A DNA stretch of 7,920 nt. Origin: an uncultured Fusobacteriaceae bacterium (lineage in GTDB: Bacteria; Fusobacteriota; Fusobacteriia; Fusobacteriales; Fusobacteriaceae). Where the stretch lies: the NCBI GenBank assembly GCA_947072715.1, contig CAMTJB010000041.1, forward strand, positions 1 to 7,920, written 5' to 3'. The position numbers were made by a program, and so were the translations under genes. The notes beneath the pieces were generated by a model, which worked only from the letters and a program-made list of their open reading frames with translations, made no database searches and was not told the DNA's origin. Of this stretch, positions 1-7,097 are shown in pieces (the first letter of the stretch is position 1; every line of letters begins with the position of its first letter).

Positions 1-22
1 TTAAAACATAAGAAGCTAAATT

Positions 23-1864
23 ATGCGACGTGAAAATATGCTATCCAATGAAAAATTAAAAAAAATTATAGAAGTAGAAAAAAATGATGTTATAAATAAG
101 TATATAGTTAGAATAGCCAACTCTACATGTGCTATTTCAGCAGGGTCAAAAGCTATAATAGAGACAGTTGAAAAACTAAAATGTGAGAGTATAAAAAATA
201 TAAAAACAGGTTGCATGGGTTTCTGTTATTGTGAACCGACTGTGGAAGTGGAGTTTCCAACAAAAGAGAGAGTAATGTTAGGAAATGTAGATGAAAAAAT
301 AATATTACGTGTAATGGAGTTATTAGAAAAAAACACTGCTTATGCTACCTTTACAGAGGAGCTAAAGTATCAGATTGTTCAACCTAAAAAATTAGAGCAA
401 AAAGTAGTTTTAGAAAATTGCGGAGTAATAGATCCTTTAGATATAAAATCAAGCTTACTTTATAATAGATATCAAGCATTATATAAGTCTCTTACTACTT
501 ATGAACCAAAAGAGATAATAGATATAGTTAAGAAATCTAAGCTTAGAGGAAGAGGTGGCGCGGGATATTATACAGGTAAAAAATGGGATATAATTTCGAA
601 TAATCTTGCTACGCCTAAATATGTAGTATGTAATGCAGATGAGGGAGATCCAGGTGCTTTTATGGATAGAGTAATATTAGAGAGTGACCCACACTCAGTA
701 CTAGAAGCAATGGCTATTTGTGGATATGCAATTGGATCTTCAAAAGGCGTTATATATATAAGAATTGAATATCCTCTTGCTGTGGAAACTTTAAAGATTG
801 CAATTAAACAGGCTAAAGAGATAGGAATTCTAGGCGATAAAATATTTGGAACAGATTTCAACTTTGATATAGAACTAAAGTATGGTGCTGGTGCTTTTGT
901 ATGTGGAGAGGAAACAGCACTTATTCAATCTATGGAAGGTAAAAGAGGTGAACCGAAAAGTAAACCTCCATATCCTGCAGAAAAAGGTTATTTAGAATGT
1001 CCTACTAATGTTAATAATGTGGAGACTTTTGCCAATATAGGCAAAATAATTTTAAATGGATATGAATGGTTTAATACAATGGGAACAGATAAAAGTTCAG
1101 GAACTAAAGTCTTTTCACTTGTTGGGAAAATAGCAAAGCCAAGTTTAATAGAGGTCCCTATTGGAACTAAATTAAGAGACATTATTTTTGAAGTTGGTGG
1201 AGGAATAAAAAACAATAAAAAATTTAAAGCTGTTCAGACAGGGGGACCTTCTGGAGGCGCTTTATGTGAGAAGGATTTAGATATAGCTATAGATTATGAA
1301 ACTCTTATTGCTGAGGGAACAATGATGGGATCTGGCGGAATGATTATTATGGATGAAGATAACTGTATGGTAAATATAGCTAAATTTTATTTAGAATTTA
1401 CAAAGGATGAATCATGTGGAAAATGTACTCCATGTCGAATAGGAACATCTAAGTTACACAAATTAATAGAGCAAGTTACACAAGGAAAAGCAACTTTAGA
1501 AACTCTTGATTTAATAGAAGAACTTTCTATAACAATAAAAAGAGCTGCTTTATGTGGATTGGGGAAAACAGCTCCTAATCCTGTACTATCAAGTATAAGA
1601 AAATTTAAAGATGAATATTTGGAGCATATAAATGATAAATACTGCAAATCTAGAGTATGCAAAGAGTTAGTAAGTTATACTATAATTGAGAAAGATTGTG
1701 TAGGTTGTGGAACTTGTTTTAGACAATGTCCTGTAAAAGCAATTAGTGGAGACAGAAAAAATGGTTATGTGATAGATAAATCTAAATGTATAAGATGTGG
1801 ACTATGTTTTGCAAATTGTAAATTTAGTGCTATTAAGGTGAGTGGTAATAATGAAAAAAATTAA
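23..1864 (+). CDS. hydB: HydB/NuoF-like NADH-binding flavoprotein subunit of [FeFe]-hydrogenase
   Basis: This is the cytoplasmic electron-input subunit (613 aa). By family it binds NAD(H) at FMN and passes electrons through Fe-S clusters to HydA. Domains in order: a thioredoxin-like N-terminal domain (about 28-100; C36, C64, C68); the FMN/NADH core with RGRGGAGYYTGKKW (175-188), NADEGDPGAF (204-213) and GAGAFVCGEETA (288-299); an SLBB domain (about 363-412); a 4Fe-4S site C465, C468, C471, C511; and a C-terminal two-cluster ferredoxin domain (C559/562/565/569 and C589/592/595/599). That C-terminal ferredoxin is typical of HydB and absent from complex I NuoF. The N-terminal domain has only three of the four usual 2Fe-2S cysteines (I31 where the first is expected) plus an extra C70. 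The start at 23 has AGAAG at 11-15; ATG 38 is possible but has no clear ribosome site. It overlaps hydA by 14 bases. Its promoter lies outside the window. Confidence 0.93.
   Translation: MRRENMLSNEKLKKIIEVEKNDVINKYIVRIANSTCAISAGSKAIIETVEKLKCESIKNIKTGCMGFCYCEPTVEVEFPTKERVMLGNVDEKIILRVMELLEKNTAYATFTEELKYQIVQPKKLEQKVVLENCGVIDPLDIKSSLLYNRYQALYKSLTTYEPKEIIDIVKKSKLRGRGGAGYYTGKKWDIISNNLATPKYVVCNADEGDPGAFMDRVILESDPHSVLEAMAICGYAIGSSKGVIYIRIEYPLAVETLKIAIKQAKEIGILGDKIFGTDFNFDIELKYGAGAFVCGEETALIQSMEGKRGEPKSKPPYPAEKGYLECPTNVNNVETFANIGKIILNGYEWFNTMGTDKSSGTKVFSLVGKIAKPSLIEVPIGTKLRDIIFEVGGGIKNNKKFKAVQTGGPSGGALCEKDLDIAIDYETLIAEGTMMGSGGMIIMDEDNCMVNIAKFYLEFTKDESCGKCTPCRIGTSKLHKLIEQVTQGKATLETLDLIEELSITIKRAALCGLGKTAPNPVLSSIRKFKDEYLEHINDKYCKSRVCKELVSYTIIEKDCVGCGTCFRQCPVKAISGDRKNGYVIDKSKCIRCGLCFANCKFSAIKVSGNNEKN
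1835..1840 (+). promoter_or_regulatory. Ribosome binding site that sets the hydA start
   Basis: AAGGTG lies 10 bases before ATG 1851, inside the hydB coding end. A GTG at 1842 is in the same frame but lies almost directly after this site. Translation therefore most likely starts at 1851 (MKKINLTL), which matches the usual N-terminus of the 2Fe-2S domain. Confidence 0.6.
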
Positions 1865-3593
1865 TTTAACTTTAAATGGAGTTATGGTTCAAGGAGAGAG
1901 TAAAGATACAATACTAGAAACAGCTAAAAAGCATAACGTTAGAATACCACACTTATGTCATTTAAAAATAGATTCTATCTATACTAATGATTGTGCATCA
2001 TGCCGTATTTGTGTTGTAGAGGTTGATGGTAGAGATGGACTTTATCCCTCGTGCTCTACAAAAATTTGGGAAGGGATGAATGTTACTACTAACAGTGCTG
2101 AAATAATGAAAATTAGAAAAAACGTTTTAGAGCTCATATTAGCAAATCACCCTAAGGATTGCCTAGTATGTAGAAAATCAGGTGATTGTGAATTGCAAAA
2201 GCTTTCTAATGAGATGAGACTAAAAGAAATAAGATATGAATCTGAGCTTAGAGGCTTAAAAAAAGATGTATCTTCTGCAATAATAAGAGATATGGATAAA
2301 TGCATAATGTGTAGAAGATGTGAAACTATGTGTAATAATGTGCAAAGTTGTAATATTCTTTCAGGTATTAACAGAGGAAGTAGCGCAATAGTCTCTACAG
2401 AGTTTAATAAAAAGCTTTCAGATACTTATTGCACCTTCTGTGGACAGTGCGTTGCAGTTTGTCCTGTGGGAGCTCTCACAGAGCATGACTACACTTGGGA
2501 TGTTATAAATAGTATTGCAAATAAAGAAAAAATTGTAGTTGCGCAAATAGCACCTGCTGTGAGAGTTGCACTAGGAGAAGAGTTTAATATAAAAATAGGA
2601 ACAAATATAGAGAAGAAAATTGTGGCATCATTAAAAAAACTTGGTTTTGACTACGTGTTTGATACATCATGGGCTGCAGACTTGACAATAATGGAAGAGG
2701 CCAGTGAATTAAAGAACAGACTAATTAGACATTTTCAAGGTGATAAAGATGTAAAATTACCACTTCTTACATCATGTTGTCCAGCTTGGATGAATTTCTT
2801 AGAAGATAACTTTCCAACTTTAACAGAGGTACCTTCTACAGCTAAGTCACCAATGCAAATGTGCTCATCTGTTATAAAAAATATATGGGGACCTGAAAAA
2901 GGATTAGAAAAGAAAAATATTGTAGTAGTATCTATCATGCCTTGTCTTGCTAAAAAATATGAATCTCAAAGAGAAGAGTTTATTCATGAGAGCATTCCAG
3001 ATACAGATTACTCTATTACAACAAGAGAGCTTGCTCATATGATAAAATCTTCAGATATTGATTTTGAAAATTTAGAAGATGAAGAGTTTGATTCTCCTAT
3101 GGGAAGTTATTCAGGAGCGGGGGTTATATTTGGAAGAACTGGTGGAGTTATAGAGGCGGCCACTCGTACTGCTTATAAGTTTATAACAGGAGATGAATTG
3201 GAAAACCTTGAGTTTACATCTATGGAAGGAACTAAAGGAACAAGAATTTCAGAAATTGATATAGCAGGAAATAAGATTAGAATAGGAATAACTCATGGAT
3301 TAGGAGAAGCTAGAAAATTACTAGAGAAGATTGAAAGTGGAGAGGAATTTTTACATGCTATAGAGATAATGGCATGTAAGGGTGGCTGTGTTGGAGGTGG
3401 AGGACAACCTTATACACATGGAAACTATGAAATTATAAAATCTAGAATGAAAGCTTTGTCTAATATAGATAAAGGACTAACAATAAGAAAATCACATGAA
3501 AACCCTGACGTAATTGCTATCTATGATAAGTATTTGGGAGAACCATTATCAGAAAAAGCTAAAGAGCTATTACATAGTCATAAGAAGTCATAA
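1851..3593 (+). CDS. hydA: Catalytic [FeFe]-hydrogenase large subunit, CpI-like (M3 architecture)
   Basis: This enzyme interconverts protons and H2 at the H-cluster; here it is probably the catalytic subunit of an NAD-linked HydAB(C) complex. Its 580 aa are close to CpI of Clostridium pasteurianum (574). Domains in order: plant-type 2Fe-2S (C36, C48, C51, C68, with a slightly long last spacing and an extra C54); His-ligated 4Fe-4S (H100, C104, C107, C113); two 4Fe-4S clusters (C151/154/157/161 and C194/197/200/204); then the H-cluster domain. All three active-site motifs are canonical: TSCCPAW (307-313), MPCLAKKYE (363-371) and EIMACKGGCVGGGGQP (505-520), giving ligands C310, C365, C509 and C513. 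The proton path is also intact by motif alignment: C309, E283, E286 and S329, the counterparts of CpI C299, E279, E282 and S319. It lacks the extra C-terminal 2Fe-2S domain of the Thermotoga enzyme. It overlaps hydB by 14 bases, so translational coupling is likely. Maturases HydEFG are not in the window. Confidence 0.96.
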   Translation: MKKINLTLNGVMVQGESKDTILETAKKHNVRIPHLCHLKIDSIYTNDCASCRICVVEVDGRDGLYPSCSTKIWEGMNVTTNSAEIMKIRKNVLELILANHPKDCLVCRKSGDCELQKLSNEMRLKEIRYESELRGLKKDVSSAIIRDMDKCIMCRRCETMCNNVQSCNILSGINRGSSAIVSTEFNKKLSDTYCTFCGQCVAVCPVGALTEHDYTWDVINSIANKEKIVVAQIAPAVRVALGEEFNIKIGTNIEKKIVASLKKLGFDYVFDTSWAADLTIMEEASELKNRLIRHFQGDKDVKLPLLTSCCPAWMNFLEDNFPTLTEVPSTAKSPMQMCSSVIKNIWGPEKGLEKKNIVVVSIMPCLAKKYESQREEFIHESIPDTDYSITTRELAHMIKSSDIDFENLEDEEFDSPMGSYSGAGVIFGRTGGVIEAATRTAYKFITGDELENLEFTSMEGTKGTRISEIDIAGNKIRIGITHGLGEARKLLEKIESGEEFLHAIEIMACKGGCVGGGGQPYTHGNYEIIKSRMKALSNIDKGLTIRKSHENPDVIAIYDKYLGEPLSEKAKELLHSHKKS

Positions 3594-3646
3594 AAGAGTA
3601 ATTAAAGGCTATTATAAAATATTATTTAATTATTTATAAGTTTTAT

Positions 3647-3692
3647 AAAATATGGTGGAGGAATACATTAAAGTATTTCTCCACCATATTTT
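3647..3692. terminator. Bidirectional rho-independent terminator between convergent operons
   Basis: A 20-bp stem (3647-3666 with 3673-3692) encloses a 6-base loop ATTAAA. The outer ends are AAAA on the left and TTTT on the right, so each strand shows a hairpin ending in a U-run. The GC core is GGTGGAG/CTCCACC. In the plus-strand RNA all 20 positions pair, with one G-U wobble; in the minus-strand RNA that position becomes an A-C mismatch. It sits 53 bases after the hydA stop and 58 bases after the stop of the minus-strand gene at 3751, as expected for a shared terminator. Confidence 0.9.
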
Positions 3693-3750
3693 ATTATAGC
3701 ATTATATGCTTATGATAAATGACAGGTAATAGATAATATGATTATATATA

Positions 3751-4209
3751 CTATCTATTAGGTAAACAAGTAAATATACTTATTATCCAAGCATCTAGCT
3801 TTTTCTTTTCATAACACATAACATCGAACATCTCTGGATTAACTAATTGAAATTGTTCTTTGAATAATTTTAGATTTAATTCTTTCATATTATTATCTCT
3901 TTTTATTTTTAAGAAAACATCAGTTATCTCATTAGGTTTATAAGGCATGAATTTTTTACCTAAAGCAATAGGCATTCCTGATTTTGTTAATTTGTTATTT
4001 TGACAAACTGCAATAGCAGCCTTTCTAACGTCAAAAACTTTATCAGATAAAGCAAGTTCAATAGTTTTATCTTTTAAATTTCTAAACTCCTCTTTATTTA
4101 AATCAAAATTACTTACTGATTTATTTAAAGCTTGTAGCCTTCTTCTATATGATGTTTTACATTGTAGCTCAACTAAAATTTTAGCTACTGCTTGTTCTCT
4201 TGCTCCCAT
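3751..4209 (-). CDS. Small helical protein with HEAT-like stretch, last gene of sensory hydrogenase operon
   Basis: I do not recognise a named family (152 aa). The sequence is charged, looks mostly helical and has no signal peptide or membrane segment, so it is probably cytoplasmic. Residues about 48-70 (LALSDKVFDVRKAAIAVCQ and flanks) resemble one HEAT-type helical pair, with the VRKAA pattern seen in such repeats; clear further copies are not obvious. Four scattered cysteines do not form a cluster motif. It follows the phosphatase gene by 21 bases, has a strong ribosome site (GGAGGA) 6-7 bases before its ATG, and ends just before the shared terminator. It is therefore almost certainly co-transcribed with the sensor and phosphatase. 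It could be a partner or target of the phosphatase, but that rests on position only. An ordinary passenger gene is the alternative. Confidence 0.75.
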   Translation of the reverse strand: MGAREQAVAKILVELQCKTSYRRRLQALNKSVSNFDLNKEEFRNLKDKTIELALSDKVFDVRKAAIAVCQNNKLTKSGMPIALGKKFMPYKPNEITDVFLKIKRDNNMKELNLKLFKEQFQLVNPEMFDVMCYEKKKLDAWIISIFTCLPNR

Positions 4210-4215
4210 GTGTTA

Positions 4216-4221
4216 TCCTCC
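4216..4221 (-). promoter_or_regulatory. Strong ribosome binding site of the small helical protein gene
   Basis: The minus strand reads GGAGGA directly inside the 21-base gap after the phosphatase stop codon, with suitable spacing to the ATG at 4209. It supports this start and shows that the small gene is translated in its own right. Confidence 0.7.
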
Positions 4222-4230
4222 AATAATATA

Positions 4231-5388
4231 TTAGAGATATCTTAATTGTACAACTTTTCCTAGGTTTTTAAGAACAGTTTCTAACTCTGATATCATATTT
4301 AGTTTTATATTGAAATCTATTGGAAAATCAGGATTTTGATGTGCTGAATTAACAGCTGTTCCTGCCCATATATTAATATGTGTAGCTTCATAAAGAAGCA
4401 TTCTCGCAACTATATAAGCACCATTATTTTCAGGCAATAATTCTGATTTCTCATTGTAGACTTCTTTTAATAATTTTATAGTTTGATTAATTGTTATAAG
4501 TCCCTCTGTAACTAAATCTACACCTTCTAGATGTCCTATAGGTGGCACTTCTGAACTTAAGTAATCTTTTAAATCTAAAATAATATCCTTACGGAATTCT
4601 TTTGCAACTATATTTGCAGTAGTTCCTCCAGAAAGAATAGTTTTTCCCTTTGCAGCTTTAATGTTACTAAATAGATATTTATCATTTTCAGGATTCCCTG
4701 GTGGTCCTATAAATATATCTAAATGTTTTAAAGATTGCAATTTTACTGCAAGTACAGTTGTGTCATCACCAGGTTGATTTGCATATAGTTCATTACAAAT
4801 CCCTAGAAGATCTGTACAAACTTGTCCTGCAAATTTTTTTAAAGATATAATTCTAAGGAAATCATTAATACTATCCCATTGCCACCCTAAATTTAGTCTT
4901 TGCCCAATACCTGCATGAACTGCTCCATCTGATACAACAGCAAGAAGATCATCAGGCTCTAATAAAAAACTAGATTCTAGAATTGTTTTACCATTAATTA
5001 TTCTAGATTTTTTTTCTACAGTAGAATCTTTACCATTTTTAAAAAGAAAAAATGCTGGATTATCATACTCCACAATAGAGCACTCTCCATTATTATTCAT
5101 TTTTATTATAGTGAAGGTAGAGTATGCTAAATTTCTTACTTTGCATTCAGGAAGTGTATTTGCAATAGTATCTATTGTTTCATCTATTGTAGCTCCTTCT
5201 TTTAGCATTGTAACTGCTATTTTTGAAGTAAGAGTTGCTAGTATATTGGCTTTGACCCCACTTCCTAATCCATCAGATAGAACAATTATAATTCCATTAT
5301 CAGTTTTAACAATTTCTACATTATCACCACAAAGTTCTTCACCTTTTTTGTTAATACTCTTATGAGATACATCTATGAAATAATCCAT
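4231..5388 (-). CDS. SpoIIE/PP2C-family phosphatase with extra C-terminal domain
   Basis: A predicted metal-dependent Ser/Thr phosphatase (385 aa), soluble, of the SpoIIE/RsbU branch of PP2C, whose members usually dephosphorylate regulatory proteins in partner-switching pathways. The catalytic domain spans about 1-217, with the expected acidic metal ligands: GDN (D22), LSDGLGSG (D39, G40), SDGAVHAG (D154) and GDDTTVLAV (D208, D209). Residues about 220-385 form a second domain unlike a simple PP2C tail, with FIGPPGNPEND, LSGGTTANIVAKEF, DLVTEG and a helical C-terminus; I cannot name its fold. No transmembrane or sensor domain is visible, so input should come from a partner. The upstream sensory hydrogenase stop codon shares its last base with this ATG (TAATG), and the ribosome site lies inside that gene, which points to coupled synthesis. 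Phosphatases beside sensory [FeFe]-hydrogenases are known in clostridial genomes. Its substrate is unknown. Confidence 0.9.
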   Translation of the reverse strand: MDYFIDVSHKSINKKGEELCGDNVEIVKTDNGIIIVLSDGLGSGVKANILATLTSKIAVTMLKEGATIDETIDTIANTLPECKVRNLAYSTFTIIKMNNNGECSIVEYDNPAFFLFKNGKDSTVEKKSRIINGKTILESSFLLEPDDLLAVVSDGAVHAGIGQRLNLGWQWDSINDFLRIISLKKFAGQVCTDLLGICNELYANQPGDDTTVLAVKLQSLKHLDIFIGPPGNPENDKYLFSNIKAAKGKTILSGGTTANIVAKEFRKDIILDLKDYLSSEVPPIGHLEGVDLVTEGLITINQTIKLLKEVYNEKSELLPENNGAYIVARMLLYEATHINIWAGTAVNSAHQNPDFPIDFNIKLNMISELETVLKNLGKVVQLRYL

Positions 5389-7097
5389 TATAGATTACCT
5401 CCCTCTTCCCTAAAGACATCTTTTAATTTATTAAGAGCAACTTTTGTTTCAGCTGTAGTCTCCCCTAATAAACTTGCTATCTCCTGTGCAACTCTCATCT
5501 GTTTTTCAATTACTCCTTGAGTAATTTTAAGTGTATTTTCAGTAAGTATTTTTAAGTTTTCTTTTCTCTCCACCTCTTCTGTTAAATCTTTAAGAATAAT
5601 CATTAACGCATCTTGATTTTCCATGTAAGTAACACTTAACCCCATATGAAGAGAGTAAGTTGGAAAGTGAATTTTTTCCCATAAAATATTTTCTTTTTTC
5701 AATAAAAGATTTTGAAGTTTCCCTAGACTAAGGATAGTTCCGATTCCATTTTCTCTTATTTCATTAGGAGTAATACCAAAGTATCTACTAAAAGCAGAGT
5801 TAGCATCAATAACATCTAATTTATTATCTAAAAGAATTATGGCATTAGGTGCATTTTCAAATATTTCATTAGATAATCTTTCGGCTTTATTTCTTAGATG
5901 ATGAATACACATATCTAAATGAGACATTCCTTGAAATATAGATATAGCATTCTCTCTACATGTATCATAACCACAACCTGCACAGTTTAATTCATCTGAA
6001 AGCTCATTTTTACCTAAAGACTTAAGTATTTCATGTAATTGTTCCTCTGTTGGCATCTCTTCATTAATTTTTTTAGAAATATTAACTTTAGAAAAATTAA
6101 ACTCAGGATTCTCTAGCTGAGTTCCTTTACTAGGATCTAAAGTTTTTAAAAACTCAATTATATTTTGTAGTCTTGAGAAAGTAGAGTTTGTAGCAGTAGA
6201 ACCTCCTGGTCCCCCAATACAACTTTTTTTACAAGCACTTGTCTCAATACAACAGTTTTCAATATTTCCATTAATAATCTCTTGAAATATCTCTTTACAC
6301 TCATCAATTCCATCTACTCTTATGAAAGTTAATCCTTTTTTTCTTATATCTTCAGAGATACTATCTAGTATCCCACCTACAAGAGGATATTTTCCTCCAA
6401 ATTTACTTCCACTTTTATCTGGTTCCATATCTGGAAGAGTATTATAATCTATCCCCTCTTTTTCAAATAATAGAAGTATCTCATCAAAAGTAAGTACAGC
6501 ATCAATTATATCTTTATTAGAATCCGAGGAGGCTTCAGACTTTTTAGCAATACAAGGTCCTAAAAAAACCGTTATTATATCAGGATTTTCTCTTTTTAAA
6601 AGCTGTCCATGAGCAATCATTGGAGAGACAAAAGGCATTAAGCTATCAATAACTTCTGGGAAGTATTTTTCAATAAGCATAACTACTGATGGACAGCATG
6701 TAGTTATATAATTCTTTTTACCATTTGTAAGAATCGCTTTTTTATATAGATTAGTTACTATATCTGCACCTATAGCAGTTTCTTCTACTTTTTGAAATCC
6801 AACTTTTTTAAGTGCTGAAATGAACTTAGCTGAATTTTTAAAGAAACCTCTAAAAGATGGTGCAACACTAATGGCAATCTCTTTTCCCTCTTTTAATGAG
6901 TTGTAAACAAAATCTAAGTCTGAATCTATATTTCTTGCATTTTGAGGGCAACTTGTAAAGCATTGTCCACAAGAAACACATTTTTCAGGAATAATATGAG
7001 CTTGATCATTTATTATTTTTATAGCTTTAACTTTACAAGTTCTAACACACTTATAACAGTGACGACAATTAGCTTCAGAGAAATTCATAGTCTGCAT
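5388..7097 (-). CDS. hydS: Sensory-type [FeFe]-hydrogenase with FeS_4 and PAS domains (HydS-like)
   Basis: A 569-aa soluble protein, likely an H2 or redox sensor rather than a bulk catalyst. Domains in order: two 4Fe-4S ferredoxin clusters (C11/14/17/21 and C40/43/46/50); a hydrogenase domain (about 70-315); an FeS_4-type cluster motif (C372, C375, C380, C397); a PAS domain (about 406-515); and a helical tail (about 515-569). The H-cluster ligands are present (C135, C182, C289, C293) but the motifs are altered: TTCCPS (132-137) for TSCCPAW, GPCIAKKSE (180-188) for MPCxxKxxE, and ETSACKKSCIGGPG (285-298) for the GGGQP loop. C134 and K185 are kept; by motif alignment the acidic and serine proton-relay positions become Y118, A121 and M154. 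No kinase or DNA-binding domain follows the PAS domain, so output is probably through the coupled phosphatase. The ATG directly follows the upstream stop (TAAATG). ATG at codon 4 is a weaker start because of its spacing. Confidence 0.93.
   Translation of the reverse strand: MQTMNFSEANCRHCYKCVRTCKVKAIKIINDQAHIIPEKCVSCGQCFTSCPQNARNIDSDLDFVYNSLKEGKEIAISVAPSFRGFFKNSAKFISALKKVGFQKVEETAIGADIVTNLYKKAILTNGKKNYITTCCPSVVMLIEKYFPEVIDSLMPFVSPMIAHGQLLKRENPDIITVFLGPCIAKKSEASSDSNKDIIDAVLTFDEILLLFEKEGIDYNTLPDMEPDKSGSKFGGKYPLVGGILDSISEDIRKKGLTFIRVDGIDECKEIFQEIINGNIENCCIETSACKKSCIGGPGGSTATNSTFSRLQNIIEFLKTLDPSKGTQLENPEFNFSKVNISKKINEEMPTEEQLHEILKSLGKNELSDELNCAGCGYDTCRENAISIFQGMSHLDMCIHHLRNKAERLSNEIFENAPNAIILLDNKLDVIDANSAFSRYFGITPNEIRENGIGTILSLGKLQNLLLKKENILWEKIHFPTYSLHMGLSVTYMENQDALMIILKDLTEEVERKENLKILTENTLKITQGVIEKQMRVAQEIASLLGETTAETKVALNKLKDVFREEGGNL
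5397..5405 (-). promoter_or_regulatory. Ribosome binding site of the phosphatase gene, inside the sensory hydrogenase gene
   Basis: The minus strand reads GAGGGAGGT here, with GGAGGT 8 bases before ATG 5388. The same bases encode the Glu-Gly-Gly near the end of the sensory hydrogenase. With the TAATG stop-start overlap this suggests termination-reinitiation and a fixed ratio of the two proteins. Confidence 0.8.

Noticed and set aside
16..216. Minus-strand hydrophobic open frame at the left edge
   Set aside because: It lies opposite the hydB N-terminus; the hydrophobic look reflects A-rich lysine codons read in reverse as Phe and Leu.
568..861. Minus-strand open frame inside hydB, and similar ones at 988-1215, 1387-1662 and 2735-2938
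   Set aside because: They lie antisense to strongly conserved coding regions and show no family motifs.
3613..3647. TATAAAA/TTTTATA inverted repeat after hydA
   Set aside because: Short, only A-T pairs and a long loop; expected by chance in this composition.
3727..3760. 9-bp inverted repeat TAATAGATA/TATCTATTA around the end of the small minus-strand gene
   Set aside because: It pairs perfectly but is almost all A-T with a 16-base loop and overlaps the stop codon; too weak to call a terminator beside the much stronger hairpin at 3647-3692.
5111..5365. Plus-strand open frame of 84 codons rich in Ser, Ile and Val
   Set aside because: It is antisense to the phosphatase metal-binding region; its apparent hydrophobicity comes from the opposite strand.
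5388..7097. Reading the sensor as a second catalytic hydrogenase
   Set aside because: Altered motifs (TTCCPS, GPC, GGPG), lost relay residues and the FeS_4-PAS tail fit the sensory class better, although low activity cannot be excluded.
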